Source: Verrucomicrobiota bacterium (GTDB lineage: Bacteria; Verrucomicrobiota; Verrucomicrobiia; Limisphaerales; PALSA-1396). From it: a DNA stretch of 64,000 nt. This document shows positions 8,655 through 15,998 of the stretch, in pieces. The first letter of the stretch is position 1, and each line of letters begins with the position of its first letter. The stretch is taken from contig JACQFP010000046.1 in the NCBI GenBank assembly GCA_016200005.1, positions 1 through 64,000 on the forward strand. Reading direction: 5' to 3'. Under the pieces are notes generated by a model. It ran no database searches. It was not told the DNA's origin and saw nothing but the letters and a program-made list of their open reading frames with translations. A program made the translations under genes and the position numbers.

Positions 8655-9041
8655 TCACTGCTGAATCTCAATCGTATCGCCTGGCTCCAACGGCGGGTCT
8701 TCTCTGCCTTTGAGCAACTGCTTGACGTTGACCTGAAATCGCTGGCCATTCCGAATGATGGTGATCACACGCGGGTCCGAAAACCCCTGGTATTCGGCCG
8801 CCACCAACGCTTTGGTCAGGGTCATTTCTTCGGACCACGGAACAATCCGGTTCCTGGCCATTCCCACGAAGTTTACGACCGGACCCTGTTGCTGTTGGGC
8901 GAGCGCTTGTTGTTGTCCAAGCAGGAAGGCGGTGCGCGCTTGAGCTTTCGCCTTCGAGTTGGTCGTGCAGCCGGAAGCAGCCAGCACAAACAGCAATATA
9001 CCGGGAACGAGCGTTCCAAAAATCACCGCGTAATTCTCCAT
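8655..9041 (-). CDS. SLBB-domain lipoprotein
   Basis: Starting at the ATG at 9041 gives a 128-residue lipoprotein. A hydrophobic segment runs to an LAASGC lipobox, then come a Gln-rich linker and a C-terminal SLBB-like fold. The SLBB features are a SEEMTLTKAL helix, an IIRNGQRFQVNVKQLL strand-turn pair, and a terminal LEPGDTIEIQQ, as in the last domain of Wza-type polysaccharide export proteins. The poly-export N-terminal domain is missing, so it is not a complete exporter subunit. An upstream in-frame ATG at 9098 would break the signal peptide and would start inside a palindromic repeat. It probably lies in the periplasm bound to a membrane, with an unknown partner. The PilT-like ATPase lies 272 bases upstream on the same strand. 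Confidence 0.7.
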   Translation of the reverse strand: MENYAVIFGTLVPGILLFVLAASGCTTNSKAKAQARTAFLLGQQQALAQQQQGPVVNFVGMARNRIVPWSEEMTLTKALVAAEYQGFSDPRVITIIRNGQRFQVNVKQLLKGREDPPLEPGDTIEIQQ

Positions 9042-9065
9042 GAACATAAGAAGTTCCGCAAGGTT

Positions 9066-9142
9066 TTGGACTGCGGCAGTCCCCTGCCGCTTTCCCACCG
9101 GTGGCGCACTCCCAAAAGCGGCAGAGGACTGCCGCAGTCCAA
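9066..9142. repeat. 27-bp inverted repeat, one mismatch
   Basis: The left arm 9066-9092 and right arm 9116-9142 pair over 27 bases with one mismatch, around a 23-base spacer. Each arm contains an internal ctgcggcag-type palindrome. It lies between the PilT-like gene and the SLBB lipoprotein gene. The layout matches the 6548-6622 element (two long arms, each self-complementary) although the sequence differs, so it is likely one of a class of extragenic palindromes. Confidence 0.8.
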
Positions 9143-9313
9143 GACGCTGTCGCGCTGTTCGAAGCTCTCTGGCTTCGAGGGCTCAAGGGGCGAAACCATG
9201 TTTGGGAGAAATTTCTTGCGTCGGAAGTGGAGGGGGCTGGGCGAAGGCCGGGTGAGGGGTAATTCGCTTTTCTTTCTGAAACACTTTCATGGCAATCACT
9301 CTCGTGCCCACGG

Positions 9314-10516
9314 TCAATGCTCCGGCTTTTTCAGAATTTTTCCGAACTCGGCCACCGGCTCGATCTCGATTCGTCGCTCACGAGAATCTGCGGGAGTTGG
9401 ACTCGTCTTCTTTTCCGCGCCTTTGATTTCAGTTGTCTTGGTAGCGGACAACGGCGGCAAGTTGGAAGAAGCAGTTGGCGGAACGGTCGCGGGTTCTTCT
9501 GCGGGCAATTCGGACTTTTGCGGTGGGACGTAAAAGTTTTTCCGTTTTTGCAGGTACGTCTGATAGCGCTGGAACGTCCACATGCCGTGGTCTGCGCCGG
9601 TTTCGAGCAGAGACGGGATTTTGAAGAACTCGCGGTTGCGCACGAAGTTTTTGACGGGATGCGTGGAGACGAGCACTTCACATTCAGGCACGCGAATGTT
9701 CAGATCGGCGCGAAACTGAAACCGTTGGGCGATGACGGCAACAAGACAATCCGCGAGTTCAGCCGCAACGCTGCTCTGGATTTCCGAGGGGAATGCCGAA
9801 ACGATGCGTTGCAGCGCCTCGGCGCAATTCGAGGAGTGGACGGTGGCGAGAACGAGATGGCCGGTTTCGGCGGCGTTCAAAGTCAACCGCATCGTCTCCG
9901 GCTCGCGCATTTCGCCGACCATCAGCACGTCCGGGTCTTCGCGGAGCGCGTCGAGGAGCGCCTGTTCAAAACTCGGCGTGTCGCGTCCGACTTCACGCTG
10001 GCGGATGTACGCGCGGCGCGGTCGGAAGGAATACTCGATGGGACTTTCGATGGTCACGATGTGGCGCGGCTCGGCTAGATTTATTTCCTGGATCAATGCC
10101 GCCAAGGTCGAGGTTTTCCCGCTGCCGGTCGGCCCGCTGACCAGAATGAGTCCGTTGGTATGGGCGATGAACTTCTTGAAATCGGGATGGAGATTCTGTG
10201 TTTCCAGTGTGGCTTCGGAGGTCGAGAGCAGCCGGATCGCGAAGCCGACGCCGCGCGAACTCTGAAGAATGTTGATCCGGCAACGCACGCCTTGAATGAC
10301 TTTGGAGAGGTCGAACGAACGGCGCTCCAGAAACTGCGGCCATAGGTCGTGATCAATCACGCCGCGCGCGAAGCCGAGGATGGTTTCGGCGGCAACCGGT
10401 TCACCGATGGTCCGGAGCACGCCGCGGACGCGCAGCGCGGCAGGGAGGCCGGCTTCGAGATGGAGGTCGCTCGCGCCGCTTTCCTTGGCGGTGGTTATCA
10501 ATGATTCCAAAGTCAT
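9314..10516 (-). CDS. PilT-like type IV pilus ATPase with C-terminal tail
   Basis: A 400-residue secretion ATPase. The Walker A motif GPTGSGKT is at 128-135, the Asp box ESPIEY at 157-162, the Walker B region DPDVLMVGEMREPE at 194-207, and the His box TGHLVLATVHSS at 218-229. This set and the short N-terminal domain starting LESLITTAKESGASDLHLEAG point to the PilT/PilU retraction class rather than PilB. After the core, at about residue 335, a Pro/Lys/Glu-rich low-complexity tail of some 60 residues follows. No pilin, pilM-Q or pilB gene is adjacent, so its machinery must be encoded elsewhere. The two pilin-domain proteins in this window are far away. Confidence 0.88.
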   Translation of the reverse strand: MTLESLITTAKESGASDLHLEAGLPAALRVRGVLRTIGEPVAAETILGFARGVIDHDLWPQFLERRSFDLSKVIQGVRCRINILQSSRGVGFAIRLLSTSEATLETQNLHPDFKKFIAHTNGLILVSGPTGSGKTSTLAALIQEINLAEPRHIVTIESPIEYSFRPRRAYIRQREVGRDTPSFEQALLDALREDPDVLMVGEMREPETMRLTLNAAETGHLVLATVHSSNCAEALQRIVSAFPSEIQSSVAAELADCLVAVIAQRFQFRADLNIRVPECEVLVSTHPVKNFVRNREFFKIPSLLETGADHGMWTFQRYQTYLQKRKNFYVPPQKSELPAEEPATVPPTASSNLPPLSATKTTEIKGAEKKTSPTPADSRERRIEIEPVAEFGKILKKPEH

Positions 10517-10842
10517 AGGTTGAGAGTTTTTACCGAGAGTGAATGATTCTCAGGCGATTCAATTGTTCCCTCACCTGGTGCCCGGCCTGCGCGACAGCGT
10601 TTGTAGTACGGTGACTTGTCACCGTTGTTGAAAGCGCCGACAAGTCGGCGCACCCCAAACGCTCCGCGCGGTGCAGAGCATTCTCCGAAGTGATAGCATC
10701 GCTTCTGTCTTGGTACATGGGCACGCAAAGGTGAGGGGTCGCCTCTTGACAGCAAAGTTGTGATTGTGCTGGCTATCATCTCAAATCGAATTAAACATGC
10801 TTTCCGTCGTTCAGTTCCTTTGACAACGAATGTTCCCGGTCG
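10517..10842. other. Intergenic region with hairpin repeats, no gene
   Basis: No supported gene. It holds two adjacent hairpins: ggtgacttgtcacc at about 10610-10623, and gcgccgac/gtcggcgc at about 10634-10651. Both are typical of the short extragenic palindromes in this genome. An open frame over them on the minus strand is a by-product of the repeat. The rest shows no recognisable signal. Confidence 0.5.
10610..10651. repeat. Tandem extragenic hairpins
   Basis: Two consecutive small palindromes built on the same core, acttgt/acaagt, are separated by about ten bases. The first is ggtgacttgtcacc. The second is gcgccgacaagtcggcgc. They lie between the mog stop codon and the PilT start. Confidence 0.6.
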
Positions 10843-11325
10843 TTAGCAACTTGTCGGTACTTCCTGCAAAACCTCGACGCAATGCGGAATCGCGCCGACG
10901 ACGAAGCCGAGGCATTCAACGGCACCGCTCGGTTTGCCGGGCAGACAGATCACCAGCGTCTTATCGACGACGACGGCGAGATTGCGCGACAGAATGGCGT
11001 TCTTGGTGATCTTCATGGATTCGATGCGCATGATTTCGCCGAAACCGGGCAGTTCACGGACAGCAATTTCGCGGACGGCTTCCGGCGTCACATCGCGCAG
11101 CGCCACGCCGGTGCCGCCGGTGGTCAGAATCAACTCGCAGCCCTTGGTGATCTGTTCGCGGACGGCGCGTTGGATGTCCTTCTTCTCGTCCGGCACCAGC
11201 GACTCGGCGGCGACCTTCCAGCCGTAACCTTCCGCCGCCTTCTTCAGCGCTGGCCCGCCGAGGTCGTCGTAGAGCCCTTTCGACGCGCGATCCGAAACCG
11301 TGATGATTCCGACTTGAATTTGCAT
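10843..11325 (-). CDS. mog: MogA/MoaB-type molybdopterin adenylyltransferase
   Basis: A 160-residue protein of the MoCF-binding fold. The TTGGTG signature followed by RDVTPEA, then ELPGFGEIMR, NAILSR and LPGKPSGAVECL, all match MogA, which activates molybdopterin by adenylylation before molybdenum insertion. MoaB proteins share the fold, but the PGFGE and LPGKP segments fit MogA better. It is the last gene of the run panB-moaC-unknown-mog, 25 bases after the unknown gene. The protein is shorter than E. coli MogA (195 residues) but holds all core motifs. It acts in the cytoplasm. Confidence 0.9.
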   Translation of the reverse strand: MQIQVGIITVSDRASKGLYDDLGGPALKKAAEGYGWKVAAESLVPDEKKDIQRAVREQITKGCELILTTGGTGVALRDVTPEAVREIAVRELPGFGEIMRIESMKITKNAILSRNLAVVVDKTLVICLPGKPSGAVECLGFVVGAIPHCVEVLQEVPTSC

Positions 11326-11350
11326 AAATGAATGAAAATCCGAGTGAATC

Positions 11351-11725
11351 CTAATTACCGTGCTTCTCTTTAGGAATACTTGGGCGAAAGAAAAGTCGTT
11401 TTAGTGCATGAGGTTCTACCTTGGGGTCCAATTCGACAAATCGAAGCTCTGTTGGCGATGCCTCCAAATAGCATTTGTAACCAGACCCACTTTCAAACAC
11501 CCACCGGCCTTCGTGTTTGTAGTATCTGCCCATCTCATTTCGAACGTCAGGTGTCACTAACCAGACACGCCCCTTGTCGAATTCCATATAAGAAAACCAC
11601 AAGTGCGCAACTTTAGGTTCATCAAATATTCCGTCAGGTGTGGAGTAACGGGCGATTAGCGCCCCTAGAAGAAGGAGCACACCAAAGAAGAGGCACGCAA
11701 CTAAGAGCTTTTTTCTCGTCATCAC
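11351..11725 (-). CDS. Hypothetical single-pass membrane protein inside the moa operon
   Basis: The product has 124 residues. After MMTRKK comes one hydrophobic segment, about 6-26, which is probably an anchor or uncleaved signal. A soluble domain of some 95 residues follows, with WLVTPDVRNEMGRYY and WVFESGSGYKCYLE. The start overlaps the moaC stop (shared ATGA), so translation is probably coupled. Position between moaC and mog does not by itself imply a cofactor role, and the lower GC content suggests a recent arrival. No family is recognised. Confidence 0.6.
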   Translation of the reverse strand: MMTRKKLLVACLFFGVLLLLGALIARYSTPDGIFDEPKVAHLWFSYMEFDKGRVWLVTPDVRNEMGRYYKHEGRWVFESGSGYKCYLEASPTELRFVELDPKVEPHALKRLFFRPSIPKEKHGN

Positions 11726-12174
11726 TTTTTCGTCTTGGAAACTAGCTTAATGTCAGTGATTCGCATCTTCTTGTCCACCGCTTTGCACATATCGTAAATG
11801 GTCAGAGCTGCAACACTGACTGCCGTGAGCGCTTCCATTTCGACGCCGGTCTGGGCGGCGATTTTCGCCGAGGCGGTGATGAGAACGCGATCCTGACTGT
11901 TCGGAATCTCAAACTTCACCTCGCAATGGTTGATGGGAAGTGGATGACAGAGCGGAATCAGTTCGCCGGTTTTCTTCGCAGCCAAAATGCCGGCCAATCG
12001 CGCGGCAGCAAAAACGTTTCCCTTGGCGATCTTGTTCCTTTGAATCAAGTGGATTGTGTCGCGGTGCAGACGGATTTCGCCGGAGGCCACGGCTTCACGC
12101 AACTGCGTCGGCTTGGCGGAGACATCCACCATCCGGGCTTCGCCTCGATCGTCAATGTGAGTGAGTTTTTTCAC
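11722..12174 (-). CDS. moaC: Cyclic pyranopterin monophosphate synthase MoaC
   Basis: The 150-residue protein carries the full MoaC pattern: an opening HIDDRGEARMVDVSAK, then KGNVFAAARLAGILAAKKT, the active-site segment LIPLCHPLPI, GVEMEALTAVSVAALTIYDMCK, and a closing KAVDKKMRITDIKLV. With MoaA it converts GTP into cyclic pyranopterin monophosphate, the first step of molybdenum cofactor synthesis. Length is normal for the family. It begins 18 bases after the panB stop and overlaps the next gene by four bases. No moaA, moaD or moaE is visible in the window. Confidence 0.95.
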   Translation of the reverse strand: MKKLTHIDDRGEARMVDVSAKPTQLREAVASGEIRLHRDTIHLIQRNKIAKGNVFAAARLAGILAAKKTGELIPLCHPLPINHCEVKFEIPNSQDRVLITASAKIAAQTGVEMEALTAVSVAALTIYDMCKAVDKKMRITDIKLVSKTKK

Positions 12175-12192
12175 TGGTTGAATTGCCGAACA

Positions 12193-12957
12193 TTAAATCG
12201 ATTTTTTCCACTCGACAAACACGTCGCGCATCAGCTCGGCGGAGTTGAGCCTGGGTTTCACGAACCCGGGCGTGAACCACGGAAACGTCCCGATCAAATC
12301 CTGCGTGACCAGAATCTGCCCGTCGCAATCCGGTCCGGAGCCAATACCGATGGTTGGTATGGGGATGCGTCGGGAAATCTCCCCGGCGACGGGAGCAGTG
12401 ACGAGTTCGAGCACCAGGGCAAATGCGCCCGCCTCAGCCAGCGCGACGGCGTCGTTGAGCAGCTCTGCATGGCCTGCGTCATCGCGGCCTTTGATGCGGT
12501 ATTTGCCGCCTTCTTCGAGCACGTGCTGCGGCAACATGCCGAGATGTCCGCAATAGGGAATGCCTGCCGCGACGATCGCGCGGACTTGATCGAGAATCAC
12601 ACGGCCACCCTCGGCTTTGACCGACTCCGCGCCGGCGGCGATTAATTTTCTGGCGTTGACCACGGCGGAGTCAACGGAGTCATAGCTGTGAAAGGGCAGG
12701 TCTGCGCAGACGAGCGCGCGGGGTTGTGCTCGTGCCACCGCGCGGACGTGATGCTCCATCTCTTGCATCGTGACGTGCGTGGTGTCGGGATAGCCGAGCA
12801 CGACCATGCCCAGCGTATCGCCGACGTGAATGAAAGGGATGCCCGCTTCATCAAGCAACTTCGCCATCGGAAAATCGTAGGCCGTCAGCGCGGCGATTTT
12901 TTCGCCACGCGCTTTCATGGCGCGAATGGTGTCGGCGGTGATTTTGGAAGAATTCAT
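12193..12957 (-). CDS. panB: 3-methyl-2-oxobutanoate hydroxymethyltransferase PanB
   Basis: This enzyme adds a hydroxymethyl group from methylene-tetrahydrofolate to 2-oxoisovalerate to give ketopantoate, the first committed step to pantothenate and CoA. Family landmarks are AALTAYDFPMAKLLDEAGI, the metal-binding HVGDTLGMVVLGY segment, VKAEGG, PYCGHLGMLPQ, and the late IPTIGIGSGPDCDGQILVTQDL. The ATG at 12957 gives 254 residues, normal for PanB, and has a gaggt Shine-Dalgarno seven bases upstream. An earlier ATG at 12999 adds an unlikely extension. It heads the run panB-moaC-unknown-mog. Confidence 0.95.
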   Translation of the reverse strand: MNSSKITADTIRAMKARGEKIAALTAYDFPMAKLLDEAGIPFIHVGDTLGMVVLGYPDTTHVTMQEMEHHVRAVARAQPRALVCADLPFHSYDSVDSAVVNARKLIAAGAESVKAEGGRVILDQVRAIVAAGIPYCGHLGMLPQHVLEEGGKYRIKGRDDAGHAELLNDAVALAEAGAFALVLELVTAPVAGEISRRIPIPTIGIGSGPDCDGQILVTQDLIGTFPWFTPGFVKPRLNSAELMRDVFVEWKKSI

Positions 12958-13267
12958 TTTGAAACCTCGGTCAATGAATCGGCGAACGTTGGAGTTCACG
13001 CTTTAGCGTGCCGGCCGGACAAGCTGAAGCCCTGTCTATGCAGTCAGAAACATTGTCCGCCCTCACCCTCTCCCCCAGGAGAGGGAAATCACAGCCGCCA
13101 GGCGGGAAAAAGTCACTGGACGAGGAACATTTTCCAGTGCTGAAAAAGTCTCTCCCTCTCCTTGGGGGAGAGGGCCGGGGTGAGGGCGAACGTTTCATTT
13201 TACTGAATTATTACGGCTAAAGCTTGAACTTCAACAAGTTCGTGCAATTCGCGGATGAAAACCATGT
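12958..13267. other. Intergenic region with large inverted repeat
   Basis: This gap between rfaE1 (stop at 13268) and panB contains no gene. Most of it is the palindromic element described at 13058-13188. Promoter elements for panB could lie in 12958-13050 but none is clear. Confidence 0.6.
13058..13188. repeat. Large imperfect inverted repeat (CCCTCACCCTCTCCC type)
   Basis: The left end cgccctcaccctctccc and the right end ggccggggtgagggcg are complementary. Each arm contains its own hairpin (ctctcccccaggagag and ctctccttgggggagag). The spacer is about 60 bases and contains further partial complementarity (ccagtg/cactgg). A shorter relative with the same gagaggg/ggtgagggg core is present at 39117-39180, so this is a dispersed family. 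Confidence 0.75.
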
Positions 13268-14284
13268 TCATCGGTGACGAAAACTCGCCAACAATTCCTC
13301 CGGTGCCACCGTGGCCGTGCCAACTTTGCCGACCACGATGCCAGCGGCGTGGTTGGAAATGATGGCGGCCTCGACCGGTGACGCGCCGGCGGCAGTGGCC
13401 ATCGTGAACGTCGCAATCACGGTGTCGCCTGCGCCCGAAACGTCGAACACTTCCTGCGCGACAGTGGGAATGTGGAAAGGCTTTTGTCCGCGCTGACAGA
13501 GCAACATACCTTGCTCGCCAAGGGTGACGAGCAGCAACGCCGGACGCAATTTATTGAGCAATCGATCCACCGCGCGCAACAGATTGACATCCGCCAGCGG
13601 ACTGGTGTCGCGGGTTTCATCGGGCAGGTTTGCCAGTTCAAACGTCTCCTTCCGATTGGGCGTAATCAACGAAAGGCCGGTGAGATTGAGTTGATGCACT
13701 GGCTTGGGATCGAGACTCAACCAGACACCATGCTGCCGGCAGAATTGTTTGATCTCATCGAGCAACGATTGAGTGACGACTCCCTTCCCGTAGTCGCCGA
13801 TAATGACAGCACCCGCCGACGCAATTTTGGGTTCCAGCGAGGCGAGAAGTCGACGGGTCGTCGCGGCGTCCAATCCGGTCCGGGTTTCACGGTCAACGCG
13901 CACCATCTGTTGCTTGTGGGCCACGATCCGGGTCTTGACGCTGGTTTGTCGCGACGAATGCGGCAGCAAGCCGTCGCAACCGATTCTCTGTTCACGCAAC
14001 AATTGTTTTAATTGCCTGGCTGCGCCGTCCCGACCCGTCACACTGAACAGTTCCGTGGGGATGTCGAAGGCGGTCAAATTGCGCGCCACGTTGGCAGCGC
14101 CACCGGGCATGAAACTTTCGCGTTCCAAATCCACGACCGGCACCGGGGCTTCCGGAGAAATCCGACCGACCTGTCCCCAAATGAAATGGTCCAGCATTAC
14201 GTCGCCGATGACGAGCACGCGGGCTTTACGCGCCGCCGCCAGCAACCGGTGAACGCGCGGCCTGGAAATCGTTTTGTGGTTCAT
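13268..14284 (-). CDS. rfaE1: D-glycero-beta-D-manno-heptose-7-phosphate kinase RfaE1
   Basis: A PfkB/ribokinase-fold sugar kinase of 338 residues. [20 protein letters not shown] at about 22-41 and [21 protein letters not shown] are characteristic of the RfaE/HldE kinase domain. The anion hole and catalytic base lie in [13 protein letters not shown] near the C-terminus. It phosphorylates heptose-7-phosphate at C1 on the way to ADP-heptose for lipopolysaccharide inner core, which supports a Gram-negative envelope. The adenylyltransferase half of bifunctional HldE is absent and must be encoded elsewhere. The start overlaps the thiG stop (ATGA), so the two genes are probably translated together. 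Confidence 0.92.
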   Translation of the reverse strand: MNHKTISRPRVHRLLAAARKARVLVIGDVMLDHFIWGQVGRISPEAPVPVVDLERESFMPGGAANVARNLTAFDIPTELFSVTGRDGAARQLKQLLREQRIGCDGLLPHSSRQTSVKTRIVAHKQQMVRVDRETRTGLDAATTRRLLASLEPKIASAGAVIIGDYGKGVVTQSLLDEIKQFCRQHGVWLSLDPKPVHQLNLTGLSLITPNRKETFELANLPDETRDTSPLADVNLLRAVDRLLNKLRPALLLVTLGEQGMLLCQRGQKPFHIPTVAQEVFDVSGAGDTVIATFTMATAAGASPVEAAIISNHAAGIVVGKVGTATVAPEELLASFRHR

Positions 14285-15075
14285 ACTTGATTGAGGAACG
14301 CGGTTAGCGGACTCGTCGGACTCGCGGCTTCCTGTGGCACCGCCAAGCCGGATTCATACGCCGCGCGGCCGGCTTCCACTGCCATCTTGAACGCCACGGC
14401 CATTCGATTGGGATCGCTCGACACGGCGATGGCGGTATTCACGAGGACTGCATCTGCACCCATCTCCATCGCTTCCGCCGCGTGGCTCGGCGCGCCGAGT
14501 CCGGCATCCACGACCACGGGCACCGTGGCTTGTTCGATGATGAGGCGAATCTGGTCGCGCGTCTGGATGCCACGATTCGACCCGATGGGCGAACCGAGCG
14601 GCATTACGGTGGCGACGCCGACGTCCTGCAAGCGTTTCGCCAGGACCGGATCGGCATTGATATAAGGAAGCACAGTAAAACCTTCCTTCACCAAAATTTC
14701 CGCGGCTTTGAACGTCTCCACTGGATCGGGCAGCAGATAGCGCGGATCAGGATGGATTTCGAGCTTCACCCATTTGGGCAAGCCGGCGGCGACGGCGAGG
14801 CGGGCGAGTCGGACGGCTTCCTCAGCGTTCATTGCGCCGCTGGTATTCGGCAGCAACAGATATTTCTCCGGGTCGATGAATTCCAGGATGTTGGCGAATG
14901 GGTCTTTCTTGCCAGTGAGATCGGCGCGACGCAGCGCAACCGTCACCAGTTCCGTCTCGCTGGCGGCGAGGGCGTCGCGCATCGCTTCCGGGGAAGAAAA
15001 CTTGCCCGTACCCAGAATGAGCCGCGAGTGAAATGTGCGCCCGGCGATGACCAATGGACGATTCGCTAATAACAT
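14281..15075 (-). CDS. thiG: Thiazole synthase ThiG
   Basis: ThiG builds the thiazole phosphate of thiamine from deoxyxylulose phosphate, dehydroglycine and the ThiS thiocarboxylate. The 264-residue TIM barrel starting at 15075 is of normal length. It opens [15 protein letters not shown], continues ILGTGKF, and has the Schiff-base lysine Lys104 in the segment [36 protein letters not shown] and [11 protein letters not shown] form the phosphate-binding C-terminal part. The longer frame to 15159 would run into the toxin gene and adds no family sequence. It overlaps rfaE1 by four bases. A degenerate copy of its first codons lies at 15713-15781, beyond a toxin-antitoxin pair. No other thi gene is nearby. 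Confidence 0.95.
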   Translation of the reverse strand: MLLANRPLVIAGRTFHSRLILGTGKFSSPEAMRDALAASETELVTVALRRADLTGKKDPFANILEFIDPEKYLLLPNTSGAMNAEEAVRLARLAVAAGLPKWVKLEIHPDPRYLLPDPVETFKAAEILVKEGFTVLPYINADPVLAKRLQDVGVATVMPLGSPIGSNRGIQTRDQIRLIIEQATVPVVVDAGLGAPSHAAEAMEMGADAVLVNTAIAVSSDPNRMAVAFKMAVEAGRAAYESGLAVPQEAASPTSPLTAFLNQV

Positions 15076-15142
15076 CGCCGGCAGTCTAGCTGGGAAGGCA
15101 GGGTCTTGTCGAGCCAAGCGGGAGTGCAAAAGGCGGCTGGGT

Positions 15143-15397
15143 TCAGCGATACACGTCACGCCGGTTTCCCACTGTAACGATCAAAATCTGTTGAGCCCGA
15201 TCATGGATTTCGTAAATCACGCGATAATCGCCGACCCGGATTCTCCATGCGCTGCGGCCTTTGAGCTTTTTTACGTCGGGCGGGCGGGGATTGGATTCGA
15301 GTGCGTCCAAGCGCGCCAAGACGCGGCTCTCGATGTCATCCGGCAGGTGGTCTAATTCTTTCTGGACCGATTTCGGCAGGATGACGCCGTATTTCAT
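15143..15397 (-). CDS. RelE/ParE-family toxin
   Basis: An 84-residue toxin-like protein beginning [19 protein letters not shown]. The middle [22 protein letters not shown] and the ending [14 protein letters not shown] are the standard RelE/ParE superfamily core, with the strand-borne arginines and tyrosines associated with mRNA cleavage in RelE. The start ATG shares the bases ATGA with the antitoxin stop codon, which fits antitoxin-first coupled translation. A long in-frame extension upstream to 15862 is an artefact of the missing stop. The cassette lies between thiG and a duplicated thiG fragment. Confidence 0.88.
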   Translation of the reverse strand: MKYGVILPKSVQKELDHLPDDIESRVLARLDALESNPRPPDVKKLKGRSAWRIRVGDYRVIYEIHDRAQQILIVTVGNRRDVYR

Positions 15398-15624
15398 TTT
15401 GATTTTCGCGTGCGGATGGCGTGGTATTTCGCCAAAGACACAAAACGGCCGCCTTCGACTTCCGCTTGCACGGCCGGCCGCGCGGAATCGTAGGCGCGAA
15501 CATCCGCCAACTCTTCTTCGGCCTCGCGCAGGCGCTCGTATGTTTTCAAGTCGAGAAGCACACCCACGCGTTTCCCATTTCCATTTGTGATGAACTGTTC
15601 TTCCTTCAATGTCGCCGTCTTCAT
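15394..15624 (-). CDS. Phd/YefM-like antitoxin
   Basis: The ATG at 15624 gives a 76-residue antitoxin. It opens MKTATLKEEQFITNGNGKRV and continues VLLDLKTYERLREAEEELAD, matching the Phd/YefM or RelB-like 'put a residue pattern on DNA, then bind the toxin with a helix' design. The charged C-terminal part would wrap the toxin. Such antitoxins usually repress their own promoter, which should lie in 15625-15710. Its stop overlaps the toxin start by four bases. The exact antitoxin family is uncertain from sequence reading alone. Confidence 0.8.
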   Translation of the reverse strand: MKTATLKEEQFITNGNGKRVGVLLDLKTYERLREAEEELADVRAYDSARPAVQAEVEGGRFVSLAKYHAIRTRKSK

Positions 15625-15712
15625 GACTAGGAATATGACGGTGTCTTGATAGATTCGCAACGTGAAAGAAAAACCTGCACCTGATCAGTGCCACTGGCAT
15701 CAAGAATATCGG

Positions 15713-15781
15713 GCCTGTCTCCAAAATCCATCGGGAGCGAAACGTGCGCCCGGCAATGACCAATGGACGATTCGCTAATAA
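15713..15781 (-). pseudogene. Truncated thiG 5' fragment
   Basis: In the minus frame this reads [14 protein letters not shown], then R-SR-IL-TG, matching ThiG residues 2-24 of the intact gene almost exactly. The start codon is lost (CAT to CTT) and the frame departs from ThiG after about 23 residues. DNA similarity continues upstream to about 15820 (ending ttgtcgag in both copies) and downstream is short. The core (gtgcgcccgg through cgctaataac) differs from the functional copy at one base in about 39. It is a duplicated gene end, not an active gene. Confidence 0.75.
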
Positions 15782-15998
15782 CCTTGTCGCCAGCTTAGGC
15801 GGGGAGGGGGCGGTTTGTCGAGAGTCGAGGGATGTCCTCGGCAGGGCAAACGGTGCCCTCACTAATCCAGCCGCAGATCAAGCTTCAAATGTGAATTGAC
15901 TTTCCGCCATCGACCACGGCTTGATGGAATGGCTGAACGACAGATTATGTGATGAATGTGGGTGGAAGTGTCGTCAAAGATTCGATCCGACAATTTCT

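Noticed and set aside
10513-10779. 88-codon minus frame upstream of pilT
   Set aside because: It is formed by the two hairpin repeats in the gap and has no protein-like features.
15143-15862. 239-codon frame as one protein containing RelE
   Set aside because: Only the last 84 residues are RelE-like; the rest spans the antitoxin gene in another frame and the thiG fragment.
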